Source of the DNA: Pseudomonadota bacterium
GTDB taxonomy: Bacteria > Pseudomonadota > Alphaproteobacteria > Sphingomonadales > Sphingomonadaceae
Reading direction: 5' to 3'
Assembly (NCBI GenBank): GCA_029781465.1
Contig: JAKOWQ010000261.1
Span: forward strand, 1-17,745
Length of the DNA: 17,745 bases
Positions 1 through 8,389 of this stretch are shown here, one piece after another. Position 1 is the stretch's first letter. Each line of letters starts with the position of its first letter. A program made the position numbers and the translations under genes. A model generated the notes under the pieces. That model had not been told where the DNA came from and did no database searches. It saw only the letters and a program-made list of their open reading frames with translations.

Positions 1-961
<961 letters not shown>

Positions 962-976
962 GATGGCCGCGCCTTT

Positions 977-1006
977 AGCAGGCTCGCAGCCAATTGACAG
1001 CCTGCT
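977..1006. promoter_or_regulatory. Inverted repeat between hisC and metX, candidate operator
   Basis: A perfect 8-bp inverted repeat, AGCAGGCT at 977-984 and AGCCTGCT at 999-1006, is separated by 14 bases and occupies the middle of the 67-bp divergent gap. The arms are 22 bp apart centre to centre, about two helical turns, as expected for a dimeric regulator on one face of DNA. A smaller CAATTG palindrome lies at 991-996. It could equally form an RNA hairpin in a hisC leader. No regulator is assigned. Confidence 0.35.
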
Positions 1007-1028
1007 TCTCCTCGCCCAAGCGGGCGCC

Positions 1029-2138
1029 ATGACCGCCGCCGAACTCAACCTGGTCAACCAGACGCTGGTGCTGCCTGCGGCGCTGCCGCTCGACGGCGGG
1101 CAGAGCCTGTCCTCGGTTGAGGTTGCCTATGAAACGGTCGGCACGCTCAACCCCGAAAAATCGAACGCGATCCTGCTGTTCCATGCCCTGACCATGGATC
1201 AGCACGTGGTCAGCGCCCATCCCAAGACCGGCAAGCCCGGCTGGTGGTCTAAGTCGGTCGGGCCGGGCAAGGTGATCGACACCAGCCGGTTCTTCGTGAT
1301 CTGCGCCAATGTGCTGGGCGGCTGCATGGGCACCACCGGACCCGCCAGCCTGGCGGCGGACGGCACCCCCTATGCGATGCGCTTTCCGGTCATCACCATC
1401 CGTGACATGGTCCGCGCGCAGGTGGCGCTGCTCGATGCGCTGGGGATCGAACAGGTTCACGCCGTGGTCGGCGGCTCGATGGGGGGGATGCAGGCGCTCT
1501 CCTTCGCGGCCAACTGGCCCGAGCGGACCCGCGCCGTGCTGGTAATCGCCTCCACCGCGCGCCATTCGGCCCAGAACATCGCCTTTCACGAAGTCGGGCG
1601 CCAGGCGATCATGGCCGATCCCAAGTGGAAGGGCGGCGATTACCATGGCGCGGGCAAGGGCCCGGAGGCGGGCCTCGCGGTGGCGCGGATGGCCGCGCAC
1701 ATCACCTATCTGTCCGAAGCCGGGCTGACCGACAAGTTCGGGCGCAACCTTCAGGACCGTGCCGCCAAGACCTTTGGCTTCGACGCCGATTTCCAGGTGG
1801 AAAGCTATCTGCGCCACCAGGGGCTGAGCTTCACCGACCGCTTCGATGCCAACAGCTACCTCTACATCACCCGGGCAATGGACTATTTCGACCTTGCCGA
1901 GGAACATGGCGGCCGGCTCGCCGAAGCCTTTGCCGGGGCCCGGGCGCGCTTCTGTCTGGTCAGCTTCGATACCGACTGGCTCTATCCAACCGCCGAAAGC
2001 CGGGTGATCGCCCACGCGCTCAACGCCGCCGGGGCGCCGGTCAGCTTCGTGGAGCTTTCCGCGCCCTACGGGCACGACAGCTTCCTGCTCGACGTGCCCG
2101 CGCTCGACCGGGTGATTGCCGGGTTCCTCAACCAATGA
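1029..2138 (+). CDS. metX: Homoserine O-acyltransferase MetX
   Basis: This 369-residue alpha/beta-hydrolase-fold enzyme transfers an acetyl or succinyl group from acyl-CoA to the hydroxyl of homoserine, the committed step of methionine synthesis, in the cytoplasm. The nucleophile elbow GGSMGGMQ carries Ser150; Asp316 in FDTDWLYP and His349 in YGHDSFLLD complete the expected catalytic triad. Length and the start of similarity match the MetX family. The frame is open back to 939, but ATGs at 939, 960 and 963 overlap the divergent hisC start and add an atypical leader, so ATG 1029 is chosen; its Shine-Dalgarno is weak. It overlaps metW by 4 bases (ATGA). Acetyl versus succinyl specificity cannot be read reliably from family membership. 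Confidence 0.95.
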   Translation: MTAAELNLVNQTLVLPAALPLDGGQSLSSVEVAYETVGTLNPEKSNAILLFHALTMDQHVVSAHPKTGKPGWWSKSVGPGKVIDTSRFFVICANVLGGCMGTTGPASLAADGTPYAMRFPVITIRDMVRAQVALLDALGIEQVHAVVGGSMGGMQALSFAANWPERTRAVLVIASTARHSAQNIAFHEVGRQAIMADPKWKGGDYHGAGKGPEAGLAVARMAAHITYLSEAGLTDKFGRNLQDRAAKTFGFDADFQVESYLRHQGLSFTDRFDANSYLYITRAMDYFDLAEEHGGRLAEAFAGARARFCLVSFDTDWLYPTAESRVIAHALNAAGAPVSFVELSAPYGHDSFLLDVPALDRVIAGFLNQ

Positions 2139-2725
2139 GCGCGCTGCGTCCCGATCTTGCGGTGATCGCCGCCAATGTTGCCCCCGGCAGCCGGGTGCTC
2201 GACGTTGGCTGCGGAGACGGAGCGCTGATGGCGGTGCTGCGCGATGAGCGGCAAGTCGATGCGCGCGGAATGGAGCTCGATCCGGCCAATGTTGCCGAAT
2301 GCGTCGCCAGGGGGCTTTCGGTGATGCAGGGCGATGCCGATACCGATCTGGTCGACTATCCCGACGCCGCGTTCGACTATGCCATCCTCTCGCAGACGCT
2401 CCAGACCACCAAGCGCCCCGACGCGGTGCTCGACGAGCTGCTGCGGGTCGGACGCAAGGCGTTCGTGAGCTTTCCCAACTTCGCCCACTGGAAGGTCCGC
2501 GCCAGCCTGATGTGGCATGGCCGCATGCCCGTCACCCGGCTGCTGCCGGTCGCCTGGTACGAAACCCCCAACATCCACCACGCCACCGTGCGCGACTTTC
2601 GCGATCTGGTGGAAGCGAAGGGCCTGCGCGTGGAGGGTGCGTGGTTCCTTTCGGGCGACCGGCGGATCAGCGATGCGGCCGCCAACTGGCGGGCCGAACA
2701 CGCGGTGTTCCTGCTTTCACGCTGA
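2135..2725 (+). CDS. metW: Methionine biosynthesis protein MetW
   Basis: This 196-residue methyltransferase-fold protein has the SAM-binding loop VLDVGCGDGALM at residues 21-32, the acidic motif ELDPANV near 48, and the family block SFPNFAHWKVR followed by LPVAWYETPNIHH. The start ATG at 2135 overlaps the metX stop in an ATGA, so the two are probably translationally coupled at similar levels. MetW is the obligate genomic companion of MetX in many proteobacteria that lack MetA. It is regarded as an activator or partner of homoserine acylation rather than a proven methyltransferase. Its last 9 bases overlap the convergent end of fdhD, leaving no room for an independent terminator. Confidence 0.94.
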   Translation: MSALRPDLAVIAANVAPGSRVLDVGCGDGALMAVLRDERQVDARGMELDPANVAECVARGLSVMQGDADTDLVDYPDAAFDYAILSQTLQTTKRPDAVLDELLRVGRKAFVSFPNFAHWKVRASLMWHGRMPVTRLLPVAWYETPNIHHATVRDFRDLVEAKGLRVEGAWFLSGDRRISDAAANWRAEHAVFLLSR

Positions 2726-3493
2726 GGCGTCGTTCACCAGCAGAACGCTGTCATCGCGGGCCAGCACCCACAGGCTGAGACCAGCCGACTTCGCCCGCTC
2801 GACCGCGAGCGAGGTCGGGAGCGATACCGTGACCAGCGTGGTCGCGCCGCAGCGCACCGCCTTTTCGACGATTTCGTAGCTGCACCGTGCGGTTGAAAGA
2901 ACAAAACCGGGCGCCAGCGGTTTCCCGGCCCGCGCCATCGCCCCGGTCAGCTTGTCCAAGGCGTTGTGGCGACCGACATCTTCGCGCAGACAGCCGATCG
3001 CTCCGGCGGGATCGGCCCAGGCGGCGGCATGGGCGGCTCCTGTAGCCTGGCCTAGCGTCTGAAGCGGCGCCAAGGCGGACAGCGCGGCAAACACGGCTGC
3101 CGGTTCGATCCGGGCGTGGGCCGCAACCTGGGGCAGGGGGCGGGCTACCTCCCTGAGGTTATCGATCCCGCACAGCCCGCAGCTTGATTCGGCAACCCGG
3201 GTGCGGACCCGCTCGGTCAGCCTCTCGACCCCGAGGCCGCAAAGGCGTGCGCGCACGATCCAGCCTTCGGGCACTTCGCTCACCGCAATATCGCTGAATT
3301 CGGCGGCATGGGCCGCCAGCCCTTCGGCAAGGGCAAAGCCGGTGGCGAAATCGTCCAGTTCGCGGGGCGATGCCATCATCACCGCATAGGACAGGCCGTT
3401 GAATTCCAGCGCCACCGGGGCCTCGGGCACCCAGTCGCGCTGAACCGCGCGCCGGGTGCCGTCAGGTCGGAATTCCTGCGCCCGCTGGCTCAC
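2717..3493 (-). CDS. fdhD: Formate dehydrogenase accessory sulfurtransferase FdhD
   Basis: This 258-residue protein begins at a GTG. The family delivers sulfur from a cysteine desulfurase to the molybdenum (bis-MGD) cofactor of formate dehydrogenase, acting in the cytoplasm. The sulfur-carrying motif SSCGLCG with Cys105 and Cys108 is intact, and the cofactor-binding signature EDVGRHNALDK lies at 171-181. The GTG start overlaps the stop of the upstream VOC gene by 4 bases (GTGA), so the two form a coupled operon. It converges on metW with a 9-base overlap. No formate dehydrogenase subunit or molybdenum-cofactor gene is in this window, so the client enzyme must be elsewhere. Confidence 0.95.
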   Translation of the reverse strand: MSQRAQEFRPDGTRRAVQRDWVPEAPVALEFNGLSYAVMMASPRELDDFATGFALAEGLAAHAAEFSDIAVSEVPEGWIVRARLCGLGVERLTERVRTRVAESSCGLCGIDNLREVARPLPQVAAHARIEPAAVFAALSALAPLQTLGQATGAAHAAAWADPAGAIGCLREDVGRHNALDKLTGAMARAGKPLAPGFVLSTARCSYEIVEKAVRCGATTLVTVSLPTSLAVERAKSAGLSLWVLARDDSVLLVNDASA

Positions 3494-3867
3494 ATCCGCT
3501 TGAGTGCGCAGAGCTTGTTGCCGTCGGGGTCGCGCAGATAGGCGAGGTAGAGCGTCATCGTCGCGCTGTCGCGCACGCCCGGCGGATCCTCGATCGCGGT
3601 GCCGCCCGCCGCAACGCCCGCCTCGTGCCAGGCGTCGGCCTGGTCGGTGGTTTCCATCGCGATGCCGATCGTCATGCCGTTGCCAGGGGTAGCGCTCTGG
3701 CCGTCGATCGGCTTGGTGACCAGGAACAGGCCGCCGTTGTACATGTAGATCAGCCGACCCTTGTCATCCTGAATTCCGGGCTTGCCACCGATCGCGGCGA
3801 AGGTCGCGTCGTAGAATTTCTTCGAGCGTTCGATGTCGTTGCTGCCGACCATCATGTGAGAATACAT
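3490..3867 (-). CDS. VOC (glyoxalase/bleomycin resistance) fold protein
   Basis: A 125-residue single-module VOC protein. It opens with MYSHMMVGSNDIERSKKFYD, the usual beta strand plus helix with His4 as a potential metal ligand, and closes with the family's DPDGN turn at 113-117. Where metal-dependent members usually have Glu shortly after that turn, this one has Cys120 (GNKLCAL), so a canonical metal site looks incomplete and no substrate can be named. The start is supported by an AAGGAGAGG ribosome-binding site (complement of 3875-3883) seven bases upstream. It is the first gene of a two-gene operon with fdhD, overlapping it by 4 bases; whether that reflects a shared pathway is unknown. 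Confidence 0.88.
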   Translation of the reverse strand: MYSHMMVGSNDIERSKKFYDATFAAIGGKPGIQDDKGRLIYMYNGGLFLVTKPIDGQSATPGNGMTIGIAMETTDQADAWHEAGVAAGGTAIEDPPGVRDSATMTLYLAYLRDPDGNKLCALKRM

Positions 3868-3977
3868 CGCGCTGCCTCTCCTTTGGGTTGCGATTCGCTA
3901 CGGGTAGACGGTTGGCAGGGGCGGTCAAGGCCGACGCGACAGTTGCGGTTCAGATTCGCCGCTCTACGGTCGGCTCC

Positions 3978-4358
3978 ATGAACCTGCGTCTTGCTCCCCT
4001 TGCGGCACTTGTCGCCGCCTCCGCCCTTCCTGCCCGCGCCGAATCGCCGGTAGCCGATCTCGATACCGCGGTGCGCTGCGGTGCGCTGTTCGGGATCATC
4101 CATTCCGAGCAGAAGCGCGGGGTTGCTTCGGCGCTCGAATATCCCCCGCTCGAAACGCGCGGCAAGGAATTCTTCGTGCGCACGGCGGCGCGGCTGATGG
4201 ACGAGCGCCACCTGACCCGTGAGGAAGTTGGTGCGCGCTTCAAGGCCGAAACCGAAAAGCTCCAGGCGGAAGTGGTTGCCGCGGCCGATCCCGCAGTCAG
4301 CGCGGCCGCGATCGCCGCGCCGTGCTTCGCGTTGCTCGATGCGACGATTCCGCAATGA
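3978..4358 (+). CDS. Small secreted hypothetical protein with two cysteines
   Basis: I do not recognise this family. From ATG 3978 it encodes 126 residues: a signal peptide (MNLRLAPLAALVAASALPARA, probable cleavage after ARA at 21) and a mature part of about 105 residues that is helix-prone and charged. The mature part has a Cys in AVRCGALF near its start and a Cys in APCFALLD near its end, spaced to form a disulfide that would tie the ends together in the periplasm. The frame is open upstream to 3888, but that leader is not signal-like, so the later start is preferred. It diverges from the VOC gene (110-bp gap) and precedes the Ppx-like gene by 75 bp. Confidence 0.7.
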   Translation: MNLRLAPLAALVAASALPARAESPVADLDTAVRCGALFGIIHSEQKRGVASALEYPPLETRGKEFFVRTAARLMDERHLTREEVGARFKAETEKLQAEVVAAADPAVSAAAIAAPCFALLDATIPQ

Positions 4359-4433
4359 CTTTCGGGTGAGCGAAGTGTGAAAAGAACCACTCGCGGGGTA
4401 GCTATGCGGGTGCCGCCACCGTAACAGGGCCTT

Positions 4434-5315
4434 GTGCTCAAGCCCCGCCGCCACGCCATTGTCGATATTGGATCGAACTCGATCCGCCTGGTCGTTTTCG
4501 GCGGAACACGCGATGCGCCCGAGGTGCTTTACGATGACAAGATCGCCGCCGGGCTGGGCCGCGGTGTGGTCGCGCGCGGCAAGCTCGACCGGCCGAGCCA
4601 GACACTGGCGCTGGCCACGCTGGAGCGTTTTGCCGCGCTGCTGCGGTTGATCGAGCCGCGCAGCCTGCGCGTGGTCGCCACCGCTGCGGTGCGCGATGCG
4701 GCCAACGGCGCGGCCTTCCTCGACAAGGTCCGGGCCCTGGGGCTGCCGGCCGAGCTTCTTTCGGGCGAGGATGAGGCGCGGGCCTCGGCCTGGGGGGTGA
4801 TCGCCAGCCATCCCGGCGCGCGCGGGCTGGTTGCCGATCTGGGCGGTGGCAGTCTGGAACTCGCGCGGATCGCCGAGGGCGCGGTCCACGAATGCGTTTC
4901 ATTCCCCTTGGGGGTGATGCGGGTCGAGGCGATCCGTGCCCTGGGGCGCGGGCAGCTGCGCCGGACGCTCGATGACGCGCTGGCGCCGCTGGGCTGGATC
5001 AAGGCCGTGCGGGGCGAAACCCTGTTCCTGGTCGGCGGCGCCTGGCGTGCGCTCGACCGGTTCCGGGTGCGCCAGTTCGGCGGCGAACGCGGCGAGCCGT
5101 TCGATGCCGGGCTGACCCGCGATCTCAAGGCGCGCACGCGCGAGCTCGGCACGCGGCGGCTCGCGGCGATGCCGGGGATCAACCCACAGCGCGCCCACCA
5201 GCTGCCCCATGCCGCCGCGCTGCTGCGTGCGCTGGTCGCCGAAATTGGGGTGGCGGAGGTGGCGGTATCCGGGGCGGGCCTTCGCGAAGGGCTACTGTTC
5301 TCCGCGCAAAAATAG
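4434..5315 (+). CDS. Short Ppx/GppA family phosphatase
   Basis: This protein has 293 residues from a GTG start. It is an ASKHA-fold exopolyphosphatase / guanosine pentaphosphate phosphohydrolase-type protein. Visible motifs are phosphate-1 (DIGSNSIRLVVF, 11-22), TAAVRDAANG (83-92), the acidic catalytic block SGEDEAR (110-116) and phosphate-2 (ADLGGGSLEL, 134-143), with VGGAW further on. The family releases terminal phosphate from polyphosphate or pppGpp. It ends directly after the SGAGLREGLLF segment, where the two-domain catalytic core finishes; the C-terminal HD-like extension of E. coli Ppx (about 500 residues) and the shorter tail seen in many relatives are absent. Whether the true substrate is polyphosphate or pppGpp cannot be told from the sequence. 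Confidence 0.87.
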   Translation: MLKPRRHAIVDIGSNSIRLVVFGGTRDAPEVLYDDKIAAGLGRGVVARGKLDRPSQTLALATLERFAALLRLIEPRSLRVVATAAVRDAANGAAFLDKVRALGLPAELLSGEDEARASAWGVIASHPGARGLVADLGGGSLELARIAEGAVHECVSFPLGVMRVEAIRALGRGQLRRTLDDALAPLGWIKAVRGETLFLVGGAWRALDRFRVRQFGGERGEPFDAGLTRDLKARTRELGTRRLAAMPGINPQRAHQLPHAAALLRALVAEIGVAEVAVSGAGLREGLLFSAQK

Positions 5316-5392
5316 TTTTCCACCTGAAATCGCAGGCACCCTGCCGCCCGCCGGGTTGATGCGCGAATCGCGCTTGGGCATGGGGGTTAGCC

Positions 5393-6064
5393 ATGTGGCA
5401 ATTGTACCAGTTCCCGCTCTGCCCGTTCAGCCGCAAGGTTCGCCTGCTGCTGAGCGAGAAGGGCATCGCCTATGAGCTGTGGCGTGAGAACCCGTGGGAA
5501 GGGCGCGACGAGTTTCTTGCGCTCAATCCCGCCGGACGCACCCCCGTGCTGCACGATCCGGCCAAGGGGCTGACCTTGGTCGACAGCCGGGCGATCTGCG
5601 AATACTTCGAGGAAACGGTCGACAAGAACCCGATGATCAACGGCACCTCGGCCGGTCGGGCGGAAATCCGTCGGCTGGTCGCGCTGTTCGACGAGAATTT
5701 CTGGGGCGACGTGACCGCACCGCTGCTGCACGAGCGGATGAAGAAGCGGCTGGTCTATCGCCAGTCGCCGGATTCGCGGGTGCTGCGCGAGGCGATGAAG
5801 CTGGCACACGAGCATCTCTATTACATCGATCACCTGATCGATCATCGCCCCTGGCTGGCCGGCGCGACGATGAGCCTGGCCGATCTGGCGGCGGCGGCGC
5901 AGATTTCGGTTGCCGATTACCTTGGCGGGCTCGACTGGGCCGGGCACGAGCAGGCGGCCTCGTGGTATGCGGTGTTCAAGAGCCGCCCCAGCTTCCGCCC
6001 GCTGCTGGCCGAACGGATGGAAGTGATCCAGCCGCCGAGCCATTACGCCGACGTCAACGCGTAG
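5393..6064 (+). CDS. Glutathione S-transferase family protein
   Basis: This 223-residue protein has an N-terminal thioredoxin-like domain (about 1-78), with CPFSRKVRLLL placing Cys10 at the catalytic N-terminus of helix 1. NPAGRTPVL provides the cis-Pro loop and DSRAICEYFEE the glutathione gamma-glutamyl contact region. An all-helical C-terminal domain (about 88-210) contains the motif WLAGATMSLADLAAAA with the N-capping Ser and Asp. A catalytic Cys rather than Ser/Tyr suggests a beta/omega-like class acting in thiol exchange or dehalogenation rather than simple conjugation; the substrate is unknown. The start has a GGGGG element at 5382-5386. It lies 77 bp after the Ppx-like gene and is cytoplasmic, with no signal peptide. 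Confidence 0.9.
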   Translation: MWQLYQFPLCPFSRKVRLLLSEKGIAYELWRENPWEGRDEFLALNPAGRTPVLHDPAKGLTLVDSRAICEYFEETVDKNPMINGTSAGRAEIRRLVALFDENFWGDVTAPLLHERMKKRLVYRQSPDSRVLREAMKLAHEHLYYIDHLIDHRPWLAGATMSLADLAAAAQISVADYLGGLDWAGHEQAASWYAVFKSRPSFRPLLAERMEVIQPPSHYADVNA

Positions 6065-6070
6065 CACGGC

Positions 6071-6099
6071 TTGCCGCTCCATGCTCTACGCGGCATAGT
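6071..6099 (+). promoter_or_regulatory. Candidate sigma-70-type promoter for the Crp/Fnr gene
   Basis: TTGCCG at 6071-6076 and CATAGT at 6094-6099 each match 4 of 6 consensus positions and are separated by exactly 17 bases. A start site 6-8 bases downstream would fall at about 6105-6107, next to the ATG at 6108, so the transcript would be leaderless or nearly so. This is a sequence match only. Confidence 0.35.
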
Positions 6100-6107
6100 C
6101 TTTCGCG

Positions 6108-6776
6108 ATGGGGGCAACACAATCCGATACGATGGTCCAGGCGATCCGCCAGGCCTTTGGTTGTGGCGAAGCGCTGGGTGCGACCATTGCCGGCCTGGCC
6201 CGTGAGGCGCCGCATGCGCGCGGCGCCATGCTGTGGAACGGATACCAGGATGAAGCCTCGGCGCTGCTTTGCGAAGGGCGCGCGCAGGAACTTGCCTTTG
6301 GCCGCGAGGGCGCGGTGCTGGTGCTCCATGCGCTGCGGGCAGGCGAACTGTTTGGCGGCATCATGGGCGTCGCCGGAGAGGGGGCGAGCCGGATCGAGGC
6401 GCTCGACGAGGGCTCCTCGGCCCGCTTCACGACCGCGGCGGTGCTGCGGTTGATGGAAGGCTATCCGCTGGTCGCCCTCGCAGTGGCGCGGCAGTTGTCG
6501 GCCCGGATCGAGGCGATGCGTCGCCGCATGGTCGAAGCCGCGCTGCTTTCGGCAACCGGGCGGATCTGTTCGGAGTTGCTGCGGCTGGCGCGCGCTTCGT
6601 CCGATCTGGCGATCCGGCCCTTGCCGGTGTTCTCGGAACTGGCGGTCACCGTGCAATCGACCCGGGAGACGGTTTCGCGCACCATCTCGCAGCTAGAGAA
6701 GCGCGGGGTGCTGCAGCGTATCGAAGGCGGGCTGGCGGTGATCGCGCCGCACCGGCTGGAGGAAATGATCTACTGA
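6108..6776 (+). CDS. Crp/Fnr family transcriptional regulator
   Basis: A 222-residue regulator. The N-terminal part (about 15-125) fits a shortened cNMP-binding-type beta roll, with RAGELFGG at 78-84 resembling the phosphate-binding-cassette region. A dimerisation helix follows (about 125-150). The C-terminal winged helix (about 172-220) has the recognition segment VTVQSTRETVSRTISQLEKRG typical of HTH_Crp. There are no N-terminal Cys clusters for an Fnr iron-sulfur centre, so oxygen sensing by that route is unlikely; the ligand is unknown. ATG 6108 has no Shine-Dalgarno but sits just after a promoter-like sequence; ATG 6132 is an alternative start eight codons in. Its 3' end overlaps the convergent SLOG-cyclase gene by 7 bases (6770-6776). 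Confidence 0.88.
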   Translation: MGATQSDTMVQAIRQAFGCGEALGATIAGLAREAPHARGAMLWNGYQDEASALLCEGRAQELAFGREGAVLVLHALRAGELFGGIMGVAGEGASRIEALDEGSSARFTTAAVLRLMEGYPLVALAVARQLSARIEAMRRRMVEAALLSATGRICSELLRLARASSDLAIRPLPVFSELAVTVQSTRETVSRTISQLEKRGVLQRIEGGLAVIAPHRLEEMIY

Positions 6777-8350
6777 GCCCTGCGGGTCAGCGCGTGGATC
6801 GCGCCGCCCAGTTCCGCTTCGCCAAGGTGATAGAGGCTGCACTCCAGAGGCGCCGGGCCACGCGCACGCATGGTCACGGCAAGGGCATCGCTTGCCAGCG
6901 CCACGCCTTGCGGGGCCATCAGGGCCAGCCGCCGCGCCAGGCCGGGCCCCGGGCCATAGGGCACCAGCGCGCCGCTTGCCCGCTCGCGCACCAGCGCCGC
7001 GATCGACAGGTCGAGCCCCAGCGAGGCCTCCGGGGCGTCGGCGAGGAGCCGCCCGGCCAATGAAAGCCCTTCGTTCAGGTCCTCGATGACGATCTGCCAT
7101 TCGCCCGGAGCGGCACGCACCGAAGCGGCGGGGATCCCGGCCAGCGCGGCGGCGATAGGCGCTCCCCATTCGGCGATCGCATGCGAACCGGGGCTTTCGG
7201 CCTGCACCAGCTTATCGAGCCGGATCGAAAGGTGCAGAGCCAGCTTGCGCTGCGGATCGGGGCGCTCGGACGGAAACAGGGCCGCCACTTCGGCGTCGCG
7301 CGGCGCTTGCAGGTGCAGCCGGCGGCCGCTCGCATCGCGCCACAGCGCTGCCTGGCGCGCGGTATTGGCGCCGCCGCCGCGCTCGTCTGTTACGATCAAT
7401 TGCAGCGCTTCGCCGCCGAGCGTCGCGGCATTGAGCAAGGCGCCGCCAATCGCCAGTTCCCCGGCGTGGCTGGTCGAAAGCGGATCATGCACCGAAGCCG
7501 GTCCGCCCGCCGCCACCCGCAGCGAGGCCACCTGGCCCAGCAGCGCGTGATAGCGGGCGCGCCAGCCATCACCGGCAGGGGTCACCGACTGCGCCGCGAA
7601 CAGCTCTGGCGTGCAGGGAAGCACGGCATGGACCGCGCAGCCCGCCTCGAGCAATGCCTCGGCAATGACAATATCGGCCCCGGCGGCCAGGGCACCCCAG
7701 GCAAAGCCGATCCGTTCGCGCGCCAGTAACCCGGCCAGATCCGCCGCCAGCGCTGCCTGCGCCTTGCCATCGGCGGCGAGACCCATGTGCCCTGCAAAAT
7801 GCAGGCTGGCGGGCGGAGCAAAGCAATCCAGCCAGACGGGATCGCTGCCCTGTGCCGCCGCGATTTCACGCAGCTGCCGCAGGGTTGCCGCGCGGTCGTG
7901 CCACGCCTCCGGCGCGTGATCGGCGGCCTCCCGCAACGCTGCTGCGGCGCCGCTGGCATCGCCCAGCAGCAACAACGCCTCGGCGCGCGTGGCAGCAAGG
8001 AAATAGGGCGTGTCGACCGCTGGGCCAGGCATATCGAGCAGTGCCAGCACGGCCCGCGCCTGGACTTGCGCCCCGGTCGCATCGCCCGCCAGCAGGTGCA
8101 GCGTGGCGGCGTTGATCGCCAGATAGGGAGCCGGATCGAGCGCATGGGCGGCCGCATAGGCAGTGGCGGCCTCGGCCAGCAGCGCAGGCTCGCCGCTTCG
8201 CGCGCGGCCTTTGAGCAGCCGCCCCTTGACCGCCAGAGCCGCCGGATCGGCATCGCGCGCCAGGTAGCCTCCGGCAACGAACAGCTCCCACCCGCGCTCC
8301 GCCGCGCCGGCCCGGGCCAGCGCGGCGATCGCGGGGAGGGTCGTGGTCAT
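6770..8350 (-). CDS. TPR/TRAFs-binding + SLOG-like + degenerate class III cyclase-like protein
   Basis: This 526-residue protein is the last gene of a three-gene operon. Residues about 1-165 are Ala/Leu-rich helical repeats like the TPR-type MAP3K TRAFs-binding domain. Residues about 180-335 look like a Rossmann-type SLOG nucleotide-binding domain: LHFAGHMG, then WGALAAGADIVIAEALLEAG and HAVLPCTPELF. Residues about 366-525 resemble a class III nucleotidyl cyclase: HLSIRLDKL, PGEWQIVIEDL (415-425), GLDLSIAALV, LARRLALMAPQGVALASDA, then a C-terminal strand ending in HALTRR. By recalled alignment to active relatives, the first metal-binding Asp is lost and the second is Glu417, so it is probably a non-catalytic ligand-binding domain. 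ATG 8350 is chosen; a TTG at 8380 would extend it by ten residues. It is soluble, with no membrane segment. Confidence 0.75.
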   Translation of the reverse strand: MTTTLPAIAALARAGAAERGWELFVAGGYLARDADPAALAVKGRLLKGRARSGEPALLAEAATAYAAAHALDPAPYLAINAATLHLLAGDATGAQVQARAVLALLDMPGPAVDTPYFLAATRAEALLLLGDASGAAAALREAADHAPEAWHDRAATLRQLREIAAAQGSDPVWLDCFAPPASLHFAGHMGLAADGKAQAALAADLAGLLARERIGFAWGALAAGADIVIAEALLEAGCAVHAVLPCTPELFAAQSVTPAGDGWRARYHALLGQVASLRVAAGGPASVHDPLSTSHAGELAIGGALLNAATLGGEALQLIVTDERGGGANTARQAALWRDASGRRLHLQAPRDAEVAALFPSERPDPQRKLALHLSIRLDKLVQAESPGSHAIAEWGAPIAAALAGIPAASVRAAPGEWQIVIEDLNEGLSLAGRLLADAPEASLGLDLSIAALVRERASGALVPYGPGPGLARRLALMAPQGVALASDALAVTMRARGPAPLECSLYHLGEAELGGAIHALTRRAQ

Positions 8351-8389
8351 GGCCTCAGATTGGACGGAAAAACTGGCCAACTCAACGGA

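Noticed and set aside
994..999. Perfect TTGACA hexamer as a metX promoter
   Set aside because: No -10-like sequence occurs 15-19 bases downstream on the plus strand, and the predicted start would fall on the metX ATG itself.
962..1028. Possible SAM-II riboswitch upstream of metX
   Set aside because: The 67-bp gap does not show the SAM-II pseudoknot pattern I know; only a simple 8-bp inverted repeat is visible.
975..2135. A 386-codon open frame antisense to metX
   Set aside because: It lies wholly over metX in the opposite strand, has no recognisable family, and is the expected by-product of high third-position GC.
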